A stretch of DNA of 64,000 nt from an uncultured Clostridia bacterium (GTDB lineage: Bacteria; Bacillota; Clostridia; Saccharofermentanales; Saccharofermentanaceae): assembly GCA_946537885.1 (NCBI GenBank), contig CAMNGC010000002.1:62001-126000 (forward strand), read 5' to 3'. The notes below the pieces were generated by a model. It was not told where the DNA came from. It did no database searches and worked only from the letters and a program-made list of their open reading frames with translations. This document shows, in pieces, positions 8,948 to 17,621 of this stretch. Positions within the stretch are counted from its first letter, which is position 1; every line of letters begins with the position of its first letter. Both the position numbers and the translations under genes were made by a program.

Positions 8948-10513
8948 TCAGAACAGGGGCGCGGCCAGTCTAAGGATAGACCTGATAATACGGATATAGC
9001 CCTTACGTCTGATCTTATATTTCTCGGTAACCTCCTCACACTTAAGAAAGGTTCTCTCAAAATCATTTTTGATATCTCCGACGGCATCAACATCGTACAT
9101 TATCACACCATCCTCAAAATGATGATATAAGCTTCTGTAGTCAAGATTGATCGTACCGCAGGTAGCAACGATATCATCAGAAACACACTGCTTGGCATGG
9201 CAGAAGCCGGGTGTATAGGTATAGATCCTGACGCCAACACTTACCAGCTCCTGAAAATAAGACTTTGTTATATGATATGTAGTCTTCTTATCAGGGATCC
9301 CCGGTACTATTATCCTGACATCTACCCCTCTCATTGCTGCGAGCCTCATGATCCTCTTCATATCATCAGTAATGATCAGATATGGTGTCGTAAACCAAAT
9401 ATATTTTTCTGCACTATTGATAATATTCATGTAGACATTCTCACCTACGGGTTCATTATCTATAGGCTTATCCGCATAAGGAAGCACATAACCTTCAGCC
9501 TCTATATTACAGCTGCTTCCATGGAAGAATCGGGCCAGATCGTTATCATCATGTTTATTCTTAACGGAATTCCACATCTCGAGGAACATGGCTGTCATAT
9601 TGTCAACGCCTTCTCCCTCGACCCTTACGCCCGTATCCTTCCAATATCCATAGGGAGATGTAATATTGAAATACTCATTGGCCAGATTAAAGCCGCCTGT
9701 ATAGCCGACCTTACCGTCAATGATCGTAAGCTTTCTGTGATCTCTGTTATTGATGAAGAGGTTATAGATGGGCATCATGGGATTAAAGGCTCTGCATTTG
9801 ATCCCGGCAGCCTTCATCTTCTTATCAAAGGACTTGCTTATAAAGATAAAGCTTCCGATATCATCATATAAGATCCTTACTTCTACCCCCTGCTCTGCTT
9901 TACTTTTAAGGATCTCAAAGATCCCGCTGAAAGCCTCAGCATCTTCAATGGCGTGATATTCCATGAAGATATAATCCTCAGCCTTCCGGAGGTCTTCAAG
10001 TTGTGAATTAAGCGAATCGATCGCCTCATCGTAGAATTTAACCTTCGTATTTTTCCTTAAAGGATAGCCGCTGTATCTTGTCAGATATTCAAACTGAGCA
10101 GTGGCTTTAGGACTATTGGCTCTGACCTCATCCATAATTGTCTGATCCTGCATAAGGAAGGGACTGAGCTCGGCGTCAATATGATCAAATCTCTTACGCA
10201 CTTTTGTGAGATTAGATCCTATTCCGGTTATCAGGAAAAATATTACTCCCATGATCGGCATAGCCAGAAGGATAAATAACGTAGGAGCTTTAAGAGAGAT
10301 ATTTACTTCTTTCTCGTTGATATCCAGCGCCAGCAAAATGGCCAGGATGTTTACAACGGTCATGACGATAGGATATTTGGCATCAAGTCTTAGAAGGCTG
10401 GTATATAGCCAGAAGAATTCAAGCAGGAGAACAAGAGCGATGAGGATCAATCGCCCAACGCTGTTCTTGATCGACGTTCGTTTTTCACGTGTGCTTCTTT
10501 TCTCTTCAGTCAT
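8948..10513 (-). CDS. cls: Cardiolipin synthase
   Basis: A 521-residue phospholipase D superfamily enzyme that condenses phosphatidylglycerol into cardiolipin at the membrane. Two or three N-terminal membrane helices lie between about 20 and 100. Both HKD motifs are complete: His259-Lys261-Asp266 (HRKLTIIDG) and His439-Lys441-Asp446 (HAKQCVSD), each followed by GG/GT and an Asn. Length is normal for a Gram-positive Cls. Its stop lies 15 bases before the amidohydrolase start, and its own start follows the aminopeptidase by 12 bases. Confidence 0.9.
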   Translation of the reverse strand: MTEEKRSTREKRTSIKNSVGRLILIALVLLLEFFWLYTSLLRLDAKYPIVMTVVNILAILLALDINEKEVNISLKAPTLFILLAMPIMGVIFFLITGIGSNLTKVRKRFDHIDAELSPFLMQDQTIMDEVRANSPKATAQFEYLTRYSGYPLRKNTKVKFYDEAIDSLNSQLEDLRKAEDYIFMEYHAIEDAEAFSGIFEILKSKAEQGVEVRILYDDIGSFIFISKSFDKKMKAAGIKCRAFNPMMPIYNLFINNRDHRKLTIIDGKVGYTGGFNLANEYFNITSPYGYWKDTGVRVEGEGVDNMTAMFLEMWNSVKNKHDDNDLARFFHGSSCNIEAEGYVLPYADKPIDNEPVGENVYMNIINSAEKYIWFTTPYLIITDDMKRIMRLAAMRGVDVRIIVPGIPDKKTTYHITKSYFQELVSVGVRIYTYTPGFCHAKQCVSDDIVATCGTINLDYRSLYHHFEDGVIMYDVDAVGDIKNDFERTFLKCEEVTEKYKIRRKGYIRIIRSILRLAAPLF

Positions 10514-10525
10514 CTCTTTCAGTGA

Positions 10526-11932
10526 TCAAATATTCTCTATAAAAGCCTTATATGCAAGATATGTATAGTAAAGATCGATCTTGGAGATCAGCTCATAAGG
10601 AGCATGCATTGACCATACGGGAACTCCTGCATCGATTACATTCATTCCCATCTTGGCCATATAAGCGGAAATGGTTCCGCCACCGCCTGCATCTATCTTT
10701 CCGAGCTCACCTGTCTGCCATGGAATGGAATTCTTATCGAAAATCCCCACGATCTCGGCGACAAAATCGCCTGTAGCCTCATTAGTGCCGGATTTGCCTC
10801 TCGCACCGACATACTTTTCGAGCTTAATGCCATGAGACATATATGCGCTGTTTCTCGAATCGGATACAGAAGAATACTTAGGATCAAAGGCATTGGATAC
10901 GTCCGTGGAAAGCATCTTGGACGCAGCGATCATTTTACGGAACTTCAGCATATCAAAGGACCCGTCTCCGGTTAAAGCCAGCAGCTCCATCAAGAAATTC
11001 TCGTAAAGAACAGATTGTGCGCCGGAATTCGCATAGGATCCTATCTCCTCCTTATCGGTAAGGATAGTCACACAAGTCTTGGAAGGTCTCTCCTGAGCCA
11101 GAAGAGACATAAGGGCGGGATAAGCACAGACCTTATCATCGTGACCGTAAGCAGCAATATATGCTCTGTCAAATCCGACATCTCTTGCCTTCATGGCGGG
11201 AACGATCTCGATCTCGCCGGCAACAAAATCTTTCTCTACGATGCCGTAGTTGTCATTTAAGAACTTGAGTACAGCTTCCTTATAAGGTTCCTTTTCCTTG
11301 CCCTTGACCGGGATACCGCCAATAACGACATTGAGGTGTTCCCCGGGAATGAATTCGGATGCCTTCTTAGCCATCTGCTCGCTTCCGAGATGCGGAAGAA
11401 GATCCGTTATATAGAAGACAGGATCGTCATCCTTCTCACCAATTACGATCTCATGAGCCTTACCGTCCTTGGAGAAAACGACTCCATGGATCGCAAGAGG
11501 AATAGTTGTCCACTGGTATTTCTTGATACCACCGTAGTAATGTGTCTTAAAATAAGCAGTCTCGTTCTCCTCATAGATGGGGTTTGGCTTTAGGTCAAGC
11601 CTTGGAGAATCAATATGCGCGCCCAGGATATTGATTCCTTCGGATGTGGGCTGAGAGCCGATGACTGCAAGGATCAGCCCCTTGTCCTTGATGGAAGCAT
11701 AGACTTTATCACCGGCTTTAAGCTTCTTGATCTTATCAATTGACTTAAAGCCAAGGTCCTCTGCTGCTTCAATGCTGTTTTTTACAAATTCACGCTCGGT
11801 CTTGGAGATATCAAGGAATGCCTTATAGTCTTCTGCAAAAGACATACATGCATCAAGATCATCCGCGCTTATTCCATCATAGAGATTAGGATACTCGGCC
11901 TGTAAAGAGCCTTTGTTCTTTTTATTTGCCAT
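10526..11932 (-). CDS. apeB: M18 family aminopeptidase
   Basis: A 468-residue zinc aminopeptidase of family M18. Diagnostic segments are GAHIDSPRLDLKPNP near residue 100 (first metal ligands), the GHDDKVCAYPAL region, TDKEEIGSYANSGAQS, and the C-terminal VPVWSMHAPYE, which supplies another ligand. It probably trims N-terminal acidic or hydrophobic residues from cytosolic peptides. The start used is the ATG at 11932, placed 6 bases after GAGGTG; an in-frame GTG nine bases upstream overlaps that site. It is the first gene of the minus-strand block that runs down to the SDR. Confidence 0.88.
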   Translation of the reverse strand: MANKKNKGSLQAEYPNLYDGISADDLDACMSFAEDYKAFLDISKTEREFVKNSIEAAEDLGFKSIDKIKKLKAGDKVYASIKDKGLILAVIGSQPTSEGINILGAHIDSPRLDLKPNPIYEENETAYFKTHYYGGIKKYQWTTIPLAIHGVVFSKDGKAHEIVIGEKDDDPVFYITDLLPHLGSEQMAKKASEFIPGEHLNVVIGGIPVKGKEKEPYKEAVLKFLNDNYGIVEKDFVAGEIEIVPAMKARDVGFDRAYIAAYGHDDKVCAYPALMSLLAQERPSKTCVTILTDKEEIGSYANSGAQSVLYENFLMELLALTGDGSFDMLKFRKMIAASKMLSTDVSNAFDPKYSSVSDSRNSAYMSHGIKLEKYVGARGKSGTNEATGDFVAEIVGIFDKNSIPWQTGELGKIDAGGGGTISAYMAKMGMNVIDAGVPVWSMHAPYELISKIDLYYTYLAYKAFIENI

Positions 11933-11961
11933 ATTTATCACCTCATTAATTCACTGAAACT

Positions 11962-11970
11962 ATAATAACA
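11962..11970 (-). promoter_or_regulatory. Candidate extended -10 promoter of the aminopeptidase block
   Basis: On the minus strand TGTTATTAT forms an extended -10 element (TG, one base, TATTAT at 11962-11967). It lies about 30 bases before the apeB start. No good -35 is seen at the usual distance. It is the only convincing element in the divergent gap between apeB and the PHP gene. Confidence 0.4.
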
Positions 11971-12031
11971 TTAAAGCCTCTGAATTTCTCACTTGTATGA
12001 TAAAATTACAAAAAAGAATGAAGGAATAATA

Positions 12032-12862
12032 ATGTATACCGATTCACATAATCACAGCGGCAGATTCAGTCCGGATGCCGAGATGACGATCATGGAGCTG
12101 ATAGATACTGCCAAAGAACGTAATATCCCGAGAGTCGGGATAACGGATCACTATGAGATGGATTATCCTCATAAGGATGATCCCATGGTCGATGCTGTTT
12201 ATGATCTTAAGACTTATTCATCAACTGTCGATGACTGGGCAGATACAAGTCGAAGCCTTGGCGGCCCTGAGATCCTTAAAGGGATCGAATTCGGATGGCA
12301 GGAGCATCTGACTGAGGTGATCAACAGTAAAAGCCGTGAGATCGTTTTCGATCATGTGATCTTAAGTAATCATCTCTTCCGCGGACAGGATGTATATTTC
12401 AGCGAGGAATGCTATAAGATCCCGCTTAAGGAACGGCACAAAGATTATATCGGTCTTATGGCTAAGATGGCCGAAGACTGTGTAAATTATGATATTGTTG
12501 CCCATTTTGATTACATTAACAGATATAACCCGAATAAAGATGAGACTATTCGTTATGAGGACTGTCCTGCCGAATTCGACAGGCTCTTTGAAGCGATAAT
12601 TGCTAAAGAGGCTGCTCTGGAGATCAATACATCGTCAATTGCAGCTCAGATGAGAAAAGACAGCAGTTATATTATGCCTGACGAAGCCATAATCAGGCGC
12701 TACATCGCTATGGGAGGTAAATTTATTTCCCTCGGCTCCGACTCACACAAGGCTGAGACATTGGGGAACTTATTCTGTGAGACCGGGGAATACTTAAAAT
12801 CACTGGGAATTAAGGAAGTTACTTACTTCAGGAAACATATTCCCTGTTTTGAGGAGCTGTAA
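12032..12862 (+). CDS. PHP-family phosphatase, histidinol-phosphatase-like
   Basis: A 276-residue PHP-domain protein. The metal site begins with DSHNHSG near residue 4, continues with GITDHYEMD near 40, and ends with GSDSHK near the C terminus, as in HisK-type histidinol phosphatases. These enzymes release phosphate from L-histidinol phosphate in histidine synthesis. No other his gene is nearby, so another phosphoester substrate is possible. The ATG at 12032 is preferred because GAAGG precedes it and the metal motif starts immediately after. It is transcribed alone, divergently from apeB. No clear terminator lies in the 54-base gap to the convergent lipoprotein gene. Confidence 0.75.
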   Translation: MYTDSHNHSGRFSPDAEMTIMELIDTAKERNIPRVGITDHYEMDYPHKDDPMVDAVYDLKTYSSTVDDWADTSRSLGGPEILKGIEFGWQEHLTEVINSKSREIVFDHVILSNHLFRGQDVYFSEECYKIPLKERHKDYIGLMAKMAEDCVNYDIVAHFDYINRYNPNKDETIRYEDCPAEFDRLFEAIIAKEAALEINTSSIAAQMRKDSSYIMPDEAIIRRYIAMGGKFISLGSDSHKAETLGNLFCETGEYLKSLGIKEVTYFRKHIPCFEEL

Positions 12863-12916
12863 CCAATAATTAACGGAACTTAATCCAAGTGTAGCAGCTT
12901 ACTATCAGAAAGTATT

Positions 12917-13462
12917 TCAGTTCTCAAACTCGGCGTCCGAATTTGCAAACTCGAAGAAATACCAAGCACCTTGACTCTTATACACGATCATATAGATATC
13001 GCTTGATTCGTAGTCTCCGGAGTTATTCTTAAATGTAACTCTTTCCTTTACGATATCTATTTCCTCTATCAAGGATTCGTCTATCTGATGGAGCATTGAT
13101 ATATTGGTTCTCATATAGTCTTCATCATATCCGTCGCTGCTGCTATATTCATTATTGGCAGAGAAAGAGACGCCATAATAAGTAAGCTCAGGATCGAAGT
13201 CTTCAAGATAACCGTCGAAAAGCTCATTCACGTCGTTATATTCCAGTATGTAGGATGCCGACTCCGGATAGCAGGCCCTGTAGAGATCCTCATTACGGGT
13301 AAAGATCGCCTGAACGATTCCGTGTGAGATGGTCTTGTAGTCACTATGAACATTTTCGACTGATACTTCATCGTCGACTGTCACATCATTACTACATCCT
13401 GTAAAGCTGAATAACATACCAATACATATAATTGCTGCGACAATTTTAATTCTTCTCTTCAT
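12917..13462 (-). CDS. Putative lipoprotein of unknown function
   Basis: A 181-residue exported protein. A basic start and hydrophobic stretch lead to a lipobox (FTGC) with Cys23, so it should be lipid-anchored on the outer face of the membrane. The mature part is acidic and ends in an alternating VKERVTFKNN, IYMIVYK, WYFFEFAN strand pattern. This resembles NTF2-like or DUF4878-like small folds, but I do not recognise a specific family. Its start overlaps the end of rarA by 17 bases, suggesting translational coupling despite the unrelated function. Confidence 0.65.
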   Translation of the reverse strand: MKRRIKIVAAIICIGMLFSFTGCSNDVTVDDEVSVENVHSDYKTISHGIVQAIFTRNEDLYRACYPESASYILEYNDVNELFDGYLEDFDPELTYYGVSFSANNEYSSSDGYDEDYMRTNISMLHQIDESLIEEIDIVKERVTFKNNSGDYESSDIYMIVYKSQGAWYFFEFANSDAEFEN

Positions 13463-14780
13463 TATCCTCTCCCTCTGTCATCCTGCGAACGTACTCTAAG
13501 TATTCCGCGATCTTCTTTTCATAGCCGATCGTAGTCGGTTCATAATATTTACGACCTAAAGTCGCATCCGTCATATACTGCTGGGCTGTAATATGACCCG
13601 GAAAATCATGAGGATATTTATATCCGACACTATAGCCCAACTCTTTCATTCCCGAAGCCGGAGCATTGCGAAGATGCATCGGAACGACTCCGGTATCGGT
13701 ATTCTCGACATCGTCCAGAGCCTTGTCTATTGCAAGATAGGAAGCATTGGACTTAGGCGACGAAGCGACGATTACACATGCTTCCGCAAGCGGGATCCGT
13801 GCTTCCGGCATACCTACGGACGCTGCTGCATTATAGGCAGCCATAGCAACAAGAAGCGCATTGGGATTGGCAAGTCCCACATCCTCTGAAGCACATATTA
13901 CTATCCTTCGGGCCAGGAATTCGATATCTTCCCCGGCCTTCAGGGCCCTGGCCAGATAAAGGATTGCCGCGTCCGGATCAGATCCCCGCATCGACTTTAT
14001 CATCGCAGAGATATTATCGTAGTGACTCTCTCCGTTCTTATCGAAGATCACCGTACGATTCTGCATACAGTCACTGATGACTTCATCAGTGATAACGATC
14101 GTTCCGTCCTTATCCGGAGGCGTAGTCATAACGGCAAGTTCAAGAGCCTTCAATGCATTACGGGCGTCTCCGCCGCTCAAGTTCGCGATCTTACGCAGAG
14201 TCATCTCTGTGATATCAACGGAAGTATTACCATAACCGCGTTCTTTGTCAGATATGGCATTCGACAGGATCTTTACTACATCATCTTCGGTAAGTGCCTT
14301 AAGCTGAAGTACGGTAGACCTTGATACAAGGGCTTTATTCACTTCGAAAAAGGGATTCTCCGTAGTCGCACCTATCAATATAACAGTCCCGTCCTCCACA
14401 AAAGGAAGAAGTGCATCCTGCTGAAGCTTATTAAAACGGTGTATCTCGTCGATAAATAATACTGTCTTTTTCCCTTCGGACAAGATCGGATTAGTAGCAT
14501 CACTTATGACCTGTTTGATATCTGACACTCCGGCAGTAACAGCATTAAGACGCGCGAACTTGGACGAGGTGTTATTCGCGATAACCCTGGCCAGCGCTGT
14601 CTTACCGGTTCCCGGAGGACCAAAAAGGATGATCGAGGACAGACGGTCCGCCTCGATCATCCTTCTTAACATCTTTCCTTTGCCGATTATGTGCTCCTGA
14701 CCAACATACTCCTCGAGATTACGGGGAGCCATACGATAGGCCAAAGGCTGAGCACCTTTATCAGCAGTCTCAAAGCTCAT
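13446..14780 (-). CDS. rarA: Replication-associated recombination protein A, AAA+ ATPase
   Basis: A 444-residue clamp-loader-like AAA+ ATPase (RarA/MgsA) acting at stalled replication forks. It begins with the family motif PLAYRMAPRNLEEYVGQEH. Walker A GPPGTGKTA (about 55-63), Walker B LFIDEIHRF (about 107-115) and a sensor-1 IGATTENPFF follow. The C-terminal half carries the MgsA tetramerisation region (PEARIPLAEACVIVASSPKS). Its ATG overlaps the glyA stop as TAATG, so it is read as a coupled unit with glyA. Confidence 0.93.
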   Translation of the reverse strand: MSFETADKGAQPLAYRMAPRNLEEYVGQEHIIGKGKMLRRMIEADRLSSIILFGPPGTGKTALARVIANNTSSKFARLNAVTAGVSDIKQVISDATNPILSEGKKTVLFIDEIHRFNKLQQDALLPFVEDGTVILIGATTENPFFEVNKALVSRSTVLQLKALTEDDVVKILSNAISDKERGYGNTSVDITEMTLRKIANLSGGDARNALKALELAVMTTPPDKDGTIVITDEVISDCMQNRTVIFDKNGESHYDNISAMIKSMRGSDPDAAILYLARALKAGEDIEFLARRIVICASEDVGLANPNALLVAMAAYNAAASVGMPEARIPLAEACVIVASSPKSNASYLAIDKALDDVENTDTGVVPMHLRNAPASGMKELGYSVGYKYPHDFPGHITAQQYMTDATLGRKYYEPTTIGYEKKIAEYLEYVRRMTEGEDNEEKN

Positions 14781-16024
14781 TACTTGAGGTCCGGATAAAT
14801 AGGATACTTAGCCGTAAGAGCAGCTACTCTGTTCTTGACCTCATCCTTCTTGTTCTCATAATCAAAGATGCAGAGGGAAATGAGATCAGCGATCTCTACC
14901 ATATCCTCTTCCTTCATGCCCCTTGCCGTAACGGCAGGTGTACCGATCCTGACACCGGATGTGATGAAGGGCTTCTCAGGGTCAAAAGGAATAGTATTCT
15001 TATTTGCCGTGATATTGCACTCGTCAAGTCTGAGCTGGAGCTCCTTACCTGTGATGCCTGTGCCTCTTAAGTCAATGAGCATCAGATGGTTATCGGTACC
15101 GCCGGAAACGAGATTAACATTACGAGCAAGGAGAGCCTCACTCATAGCCTTGGCATTCTTAACGATATTATTGGCATACTCTCTGAATTCGGGAGACAGA
15201 GCTTCCTTAAAAGCAACGGCCTTCGCAGCAATGATATGCATAAGAGGTCCGCCCTGCTGTCCGGGGAATACTGCTGAATTGATCTTCTTTGCAAGTTCCT
15301 CATCGTTACACATGATAACGCCGCCGCGAGGACCTCTGAGAGTCTTGTGTGTTGTTGTCGTTGTGATATCGGCAACGGGCACAGGATTAGGATGAAGCCC
15401 TGCAGCGACAAGACCTGCGATATGAGCCATATCTACGAAGAGATATGCACCGACTTCGTCAGCGATCTCACGGAATTTCTTAAAATCGATGATCCTGGGG
15501 TAAGCGGAAGCACCTGCAACGATTACCTTAGGCTTGCACTCGAGGGCCTTGGCTCTTACGGCCTCGTAATCGATCATGCCGGTCTCCTTATCAACCTGAT
15601 AGAACTCAGAATGATATGTACGTCCGGATACATTGAGCTTCATACCGTGTGTAAGATGTCCGCCGTGGGACAGATCCATACCGAGGATCGTATCACCGGG
15701 CTGCAGAATTGCAAAATAGACAGCCGTATTAGCCTGAGCGCCTGAATGAGGCTGAACATTAGCGAACTTGGCGCCGAAAAGCTGCTTCAATCTGTCGATA
15801 GCAAGCTGCTCTACGATATCAACATACTCGCAACCGCCGTAATATCTCTTTCCGGGATAGCCTTCTGCATATTTATTGGTAAGTACCGAGCCTGCTGCCT
15901 CGAGTACTGCCTCTGAAACAATATTCTCTGATGCGATAAGCTCGATCTTATCTCTCTGTCTTCCGAGCTCCTGGCAAATTGCTGAGTAGATCTCGGGATC
16001 TTCTACTTTAATATGGTCGTACAT
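14780..16024 (-). CDS. glyA: Serine hydroxymethyltransferase
   Basis: A 414-residue PLP enzyme that interconverts serine and glycine while charging tetrahydrofolate with a one-carbon unit. The motif [14 protein letters not shown] contains the PLP-linked Lys. Other SHMT hallmarks are [10 protein letters not shown] near residue 30, [15 protein letters not shown], and QPHSGAQAN. The length is exactly typical. An upstream GGAGG supports the ATG at 16024. It heads a three-gene unit with rarA and a lipoprotein gene, apparently separate from the ribosomal operon upstream, which ends in a strong terminator. Confidence 0.96.
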   Translation of the reverse strand: MYDHIKVEDPEIYSAICQELGRQRDKIELIASENIVSEAVLEAAGSVLTNKYAEGYPGKRYYGGCEYVDIVEQLAIDRLKQLFGAKFANVQPHSGAQANTAVYFAILQPGDTILGMDLSHGGHLTHGMKLNVSGRTYHSEFYQVDKETGMIDYEAVRAKALECKPKVIVAGASAYPRIIDFKKFREIADEVGAYLFVDMAHIAGLVAAGLHPNPVPVADITTTTTHKTLRGPRGGVIMCNDEELAKKINSAVFPGQQGGPLMHIIAAKAVAFKEALSPEFREYANNIVKNAKAMSEALLARNVNLVSGGTDNHLMLIDLRGTGITGKELQLRLDECNITANKNTIPFDPEKPFITSGVRIGTPAVTARGMKEEDMVEIADLISLCIFDYENKKDEVKNRVAALTAKYPIYPDLK

Positions 16025-16069
16025 AATTAACCTCCGTGAGTCTTAAGTAAAAACTGCCTATAAATATTA

Positions 16070-16134
16070 CTCGAAAACCACGAATGATACAAGTGCCGAA
16101 CGTCTTTCATTTGGTACTGGCGATACTTTTCGAG
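16070..16134. repeat. Inverted repeat upstream of glyA
   Basis: CTCGAAAA at 16070-16077 and TTTTCGAG at 16127-16134 form an 8-bp perfect inverted repeat around 49 bases. It lies between the rplT terminator and glyA. It could close a leader stem or be an operator, or be chance, since TTTTCGA is frequent in this sequence. Confidence 0.3.
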
Positions 16135-16137
16135 AAC

Positions 16138-16166
16138 AAAAAAGCCGCTCCTTACCGGGAGCGGCT
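16138..16166 (-). terminator. Rho-independent terminator of infC-rpmI-rplT
   Basis: A perfect 8-bp stem (GCCGCTCC at 16144-16151 with GGAGCGGC at 16158-16165), extended by one A-T pair, has a 6-base loop. On the minus strand it is followed by six T. It lies 22 bases past the rplT stop. Confidence 0.92.
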
Positions 16167-16188
16167 CCTATAATGATGACTCATTACA

Positions 16189-16542
16189 TCAGAGTGCAGC
16201 CTTTGCCTTCTCTACAAGATCAGAAAAACCCTTAGGATCTGTGATGGCGATGTCGGAAAGAACCTTTCTGTCGAGCTCGATGCCGGCCTTCTTAAGACCA
16301 TTCATGAACTTGCTGTAAGAAAGTCCGTTCTGACGTGTTGCAGCATTGATTCGAGCGATCCAGAGCTTTCTGAAGTCTCTCTTCTTCTGTCTTCTGTCGC
16401 GATAAGCATAGTTACCGGACTTAAGAACTGCCTGATTAGCTACCTTGAAGAGCTTGCTCTTCTTACCGAAATATCCCTTAGCCTGCTTAAGGATCTTATG
16501 ATGACGGGCTCTTGTGCGTACGCCTCTTTTTACTCTTGACAT
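16189..16542 (-). CDS. rplT: 50S ribosomal protein L20
   Basis: A 117-residue basic protein of the large subunit that is needed early in 50S assembly. It shows the family's near-invariant [16 protein letters not shown] start and KQAKGYFG and [16 protein letters not shown] segments. In Firmicutes L20 also represses its own operon by binding the leader mRNA. The leader upstream of infC here contains an attenuator-like terminator consistent with that control. It is last in the infC-rpmI-rplT operon. Confidence 0.97.
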   Translation of the reverse strand: MSRVKRGVRTRARHHKILKQAKGYFGKKSKLFKVANQAVLKSGNYAYRDRRQKKRDFRKLWIARINAATRQNGLSYSKFMNGLKKAGIELDRKVLSDIAITDPKGFSDLVEKAKAAL

Positions 16543-16591
16543 TTGTATATCCTCCTAAAGAAATGAAAATTAATTACTTCACGATAACCGA

Positions 16592-16789
16592 TCACATATA
16601 AGGGATCATCTTCTTGATGACCTTGGCATTCTGTGCAGATGCCAGAGTGTTGTGACGAAGGTGTCTCATTCTCTTGGTAGGTCTCTTGCTCAGGATGTGA
16701 CGGCGGAAAGCCTGTGCGCGAAGAACCTTGCCGGTTCCCGTAACCTTGAATCTCTTCTTGGATGAGCTGTGTGTTTTCTGCTTAGGCAT
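16592..16789 (-). CDS. rpmI: 50S ribosomal protein L35
   Basis: A 65-residue basic protein of the large ribosomal subunit. The sequence has the standard [20 protein letters not shown] start and [15 protein letters not shown], and ends in a hydrophobic KKMIPYM. It sits between infC and rplT in the usual order, 49 bases before rplT. An AGGAGG lies just upstream of its ATG. Confidence 0.97.
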   Translation of the reverse strand: MPKQKTHSSSKKRFKVTGTGKVLRAQAFRRHILSKRPTKRMRHLRHNTLASAQNAKVIKKMIPYM

Positions 16790-16815
16790 TTTAATGTCCT
16801 CCTTATGTTAAATAC

Positions 16816-17340
16816 TCACTTTGCCTTTTTGGGAACAAGGAACATGACCATATTACGTCCCTCGATCTTAGGTTGCTTGTCTATCTGTCCGTATTCAGAG
16901 ATACCCTCGGCGAACTTCTCCATCACCGCATATCCCTGCTGCTGGTATGCCATCTCACGACCACGGAATCTGATGTTGATCTTAACTCGGTCTCCCGCCT
17001 TCAGGAATTTGATAACAGCTTTCTGCTTAACTTCAATGTCATGCACATCAGTTGTAAGCTTGATACCTATCTCCTTAGTCTCGGTCTCCTTCTGCTTCTT
17101 CTTCGCTTCCTTTTCTCTCTTACCCTGCTCGAAAAGGAACTTACCGTAATCCATTACCTTACATACGGGATTATCCGGATTTGCAGAGATACATACGAGA
17201 TCAAGCCCTGCCTCTTCTGCTGACTTAAGCGCATCTTCAATGGGAACTATACCGACCATGTTACCGTCGGCTTCAATAAGACGAACCTTACTGAATGTAA
17301 TAGCCTCATTGATCATCTGATTGCCGTTAGCCTTAGCGAT
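16816..17340 (-). CDS. infC: Translation initiation factor IF-3, probable AUC start
   Basis: About 174 residues. IF-3 binds the 30S subunit, prevents 50S joining and checks the start codon. The N domain begins INEAITFSKVRLIEADGNMVGI and the C domain holds FRGREMAYQQQG. The assigned start is ATC at 17338-17340, because a strong GAGGTG lies exactly 6 bases upstream. The in-frame GTG at 17347-17349 is itself part of that binding site and has none of its own. Rare AUU/AUC/AUA starts for infC are known in other bacteria and let IF-3 repress its own translation. A GTG start would add three residues. Confidence 0.93.
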   Translation of the reverse strand: MAKANGNQMINEAITFSKVRLIEADGNMVGIVPIEDALKSAEEAGLDLVCISANPDNPVCKVMDYGKFLFEQGKREKEAKKKQKETETKEIGIKLTTDVHDIEVKQKAVIKFLKAGDRVKINIRFRGREMAYQQQGYAVMEKFAEGISEYGQIDKQPKIEGRNMVMFLVPKKAK

Positions 17341-17500
17341 GTTAAACACCTCACTTTCATAAAAAAAGAACGGACAACATCCGTTCTCTACACCTTCCGC
17401 TCAGAACTTTGCATCCTTCAGGATGCCCCTCATCAAAGCTTAAAGTATGAACCTCTTCACGTCAGTTTGAGGTGAGAAACAGATGTTCTGCTTGTTTGAC
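17341..17500 (-). promoter_or_regulatory. infC-rpmI-rplT leader, probable L20-type autoregulatory RNA
   Basis: About 160 bases of transcribed leader lie between the predicted start site near 17500 and infC. It contains a perfect 6-bp hairpin with a TGAA-type loop (17411-17426), then a terminator hairpin right before the IF-3 ribosome binding site. In Firmicutes this operon is controlled by L20 binding its leader and promoting premature termination. The layout here fits, but the L20-binding fold itself was not verified. Confidence 0.65.
17361..17387 (-). terminator. Attenuator terminator in the infC leader
   Basis: A perfect 8-bp stem (AGAACGGA at 17367-17374, TCCGTTCT at 17380-17387) with a 5-base loop is followed on the minus strand by six T. 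It ends about 20 bases before the IF-3 start, so it must be read through for expression and is probably conditional. Confidence 0.85.
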
Positions 17501-17506
17501 TTAAAT

Positions 17507-17535
17507 ATAATAGCTATCTGTTGCTTCATTGTCAA
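17507..17535 (-). promoter_or_regulatory. Sigma-A promoter of infC-rpmI-rplT
   Basis: On the minus strand a perfect -35 TTGACA (17530-17535), a 17-base spacer and TATTAT (17507-17512) are present. The predicted start is near 17500. It is the best promoter in the window. Confidence 0.88.
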
Positions 17536-17588
17536 GATTTTTTTGAATAGACTCCGTCTTGTACCGATAAAGCGATAAAATATGGTAG

Positions 17589-17594
17589 TATTAT
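17589..17594 (+). promoter_or_regulatory. Candidate -10 element of the aminotransferase operon
   Basis: TATTAT within GTAGTATTATA lies 28 bases before the ATG. The same GTAGTATYATA box occurs before the dipeptidase gene at 51705-51715. No good -35 is visible, though TTGTAC at 17559-17564 could pair with a weaker TATGGT at 17581-17586. Confidence 0.35.
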
Positions 17595-17621
17595 ACGAAA
17601 TACTTTTCGGAGGCAAAGATA

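Noticed and set aside
17313..17360. A 15-codon leader peptide overlapping the infC start
   Set aside because: Its ATG follows the terminator T-run directly with no ribosome binding site, so translation is unlikely.
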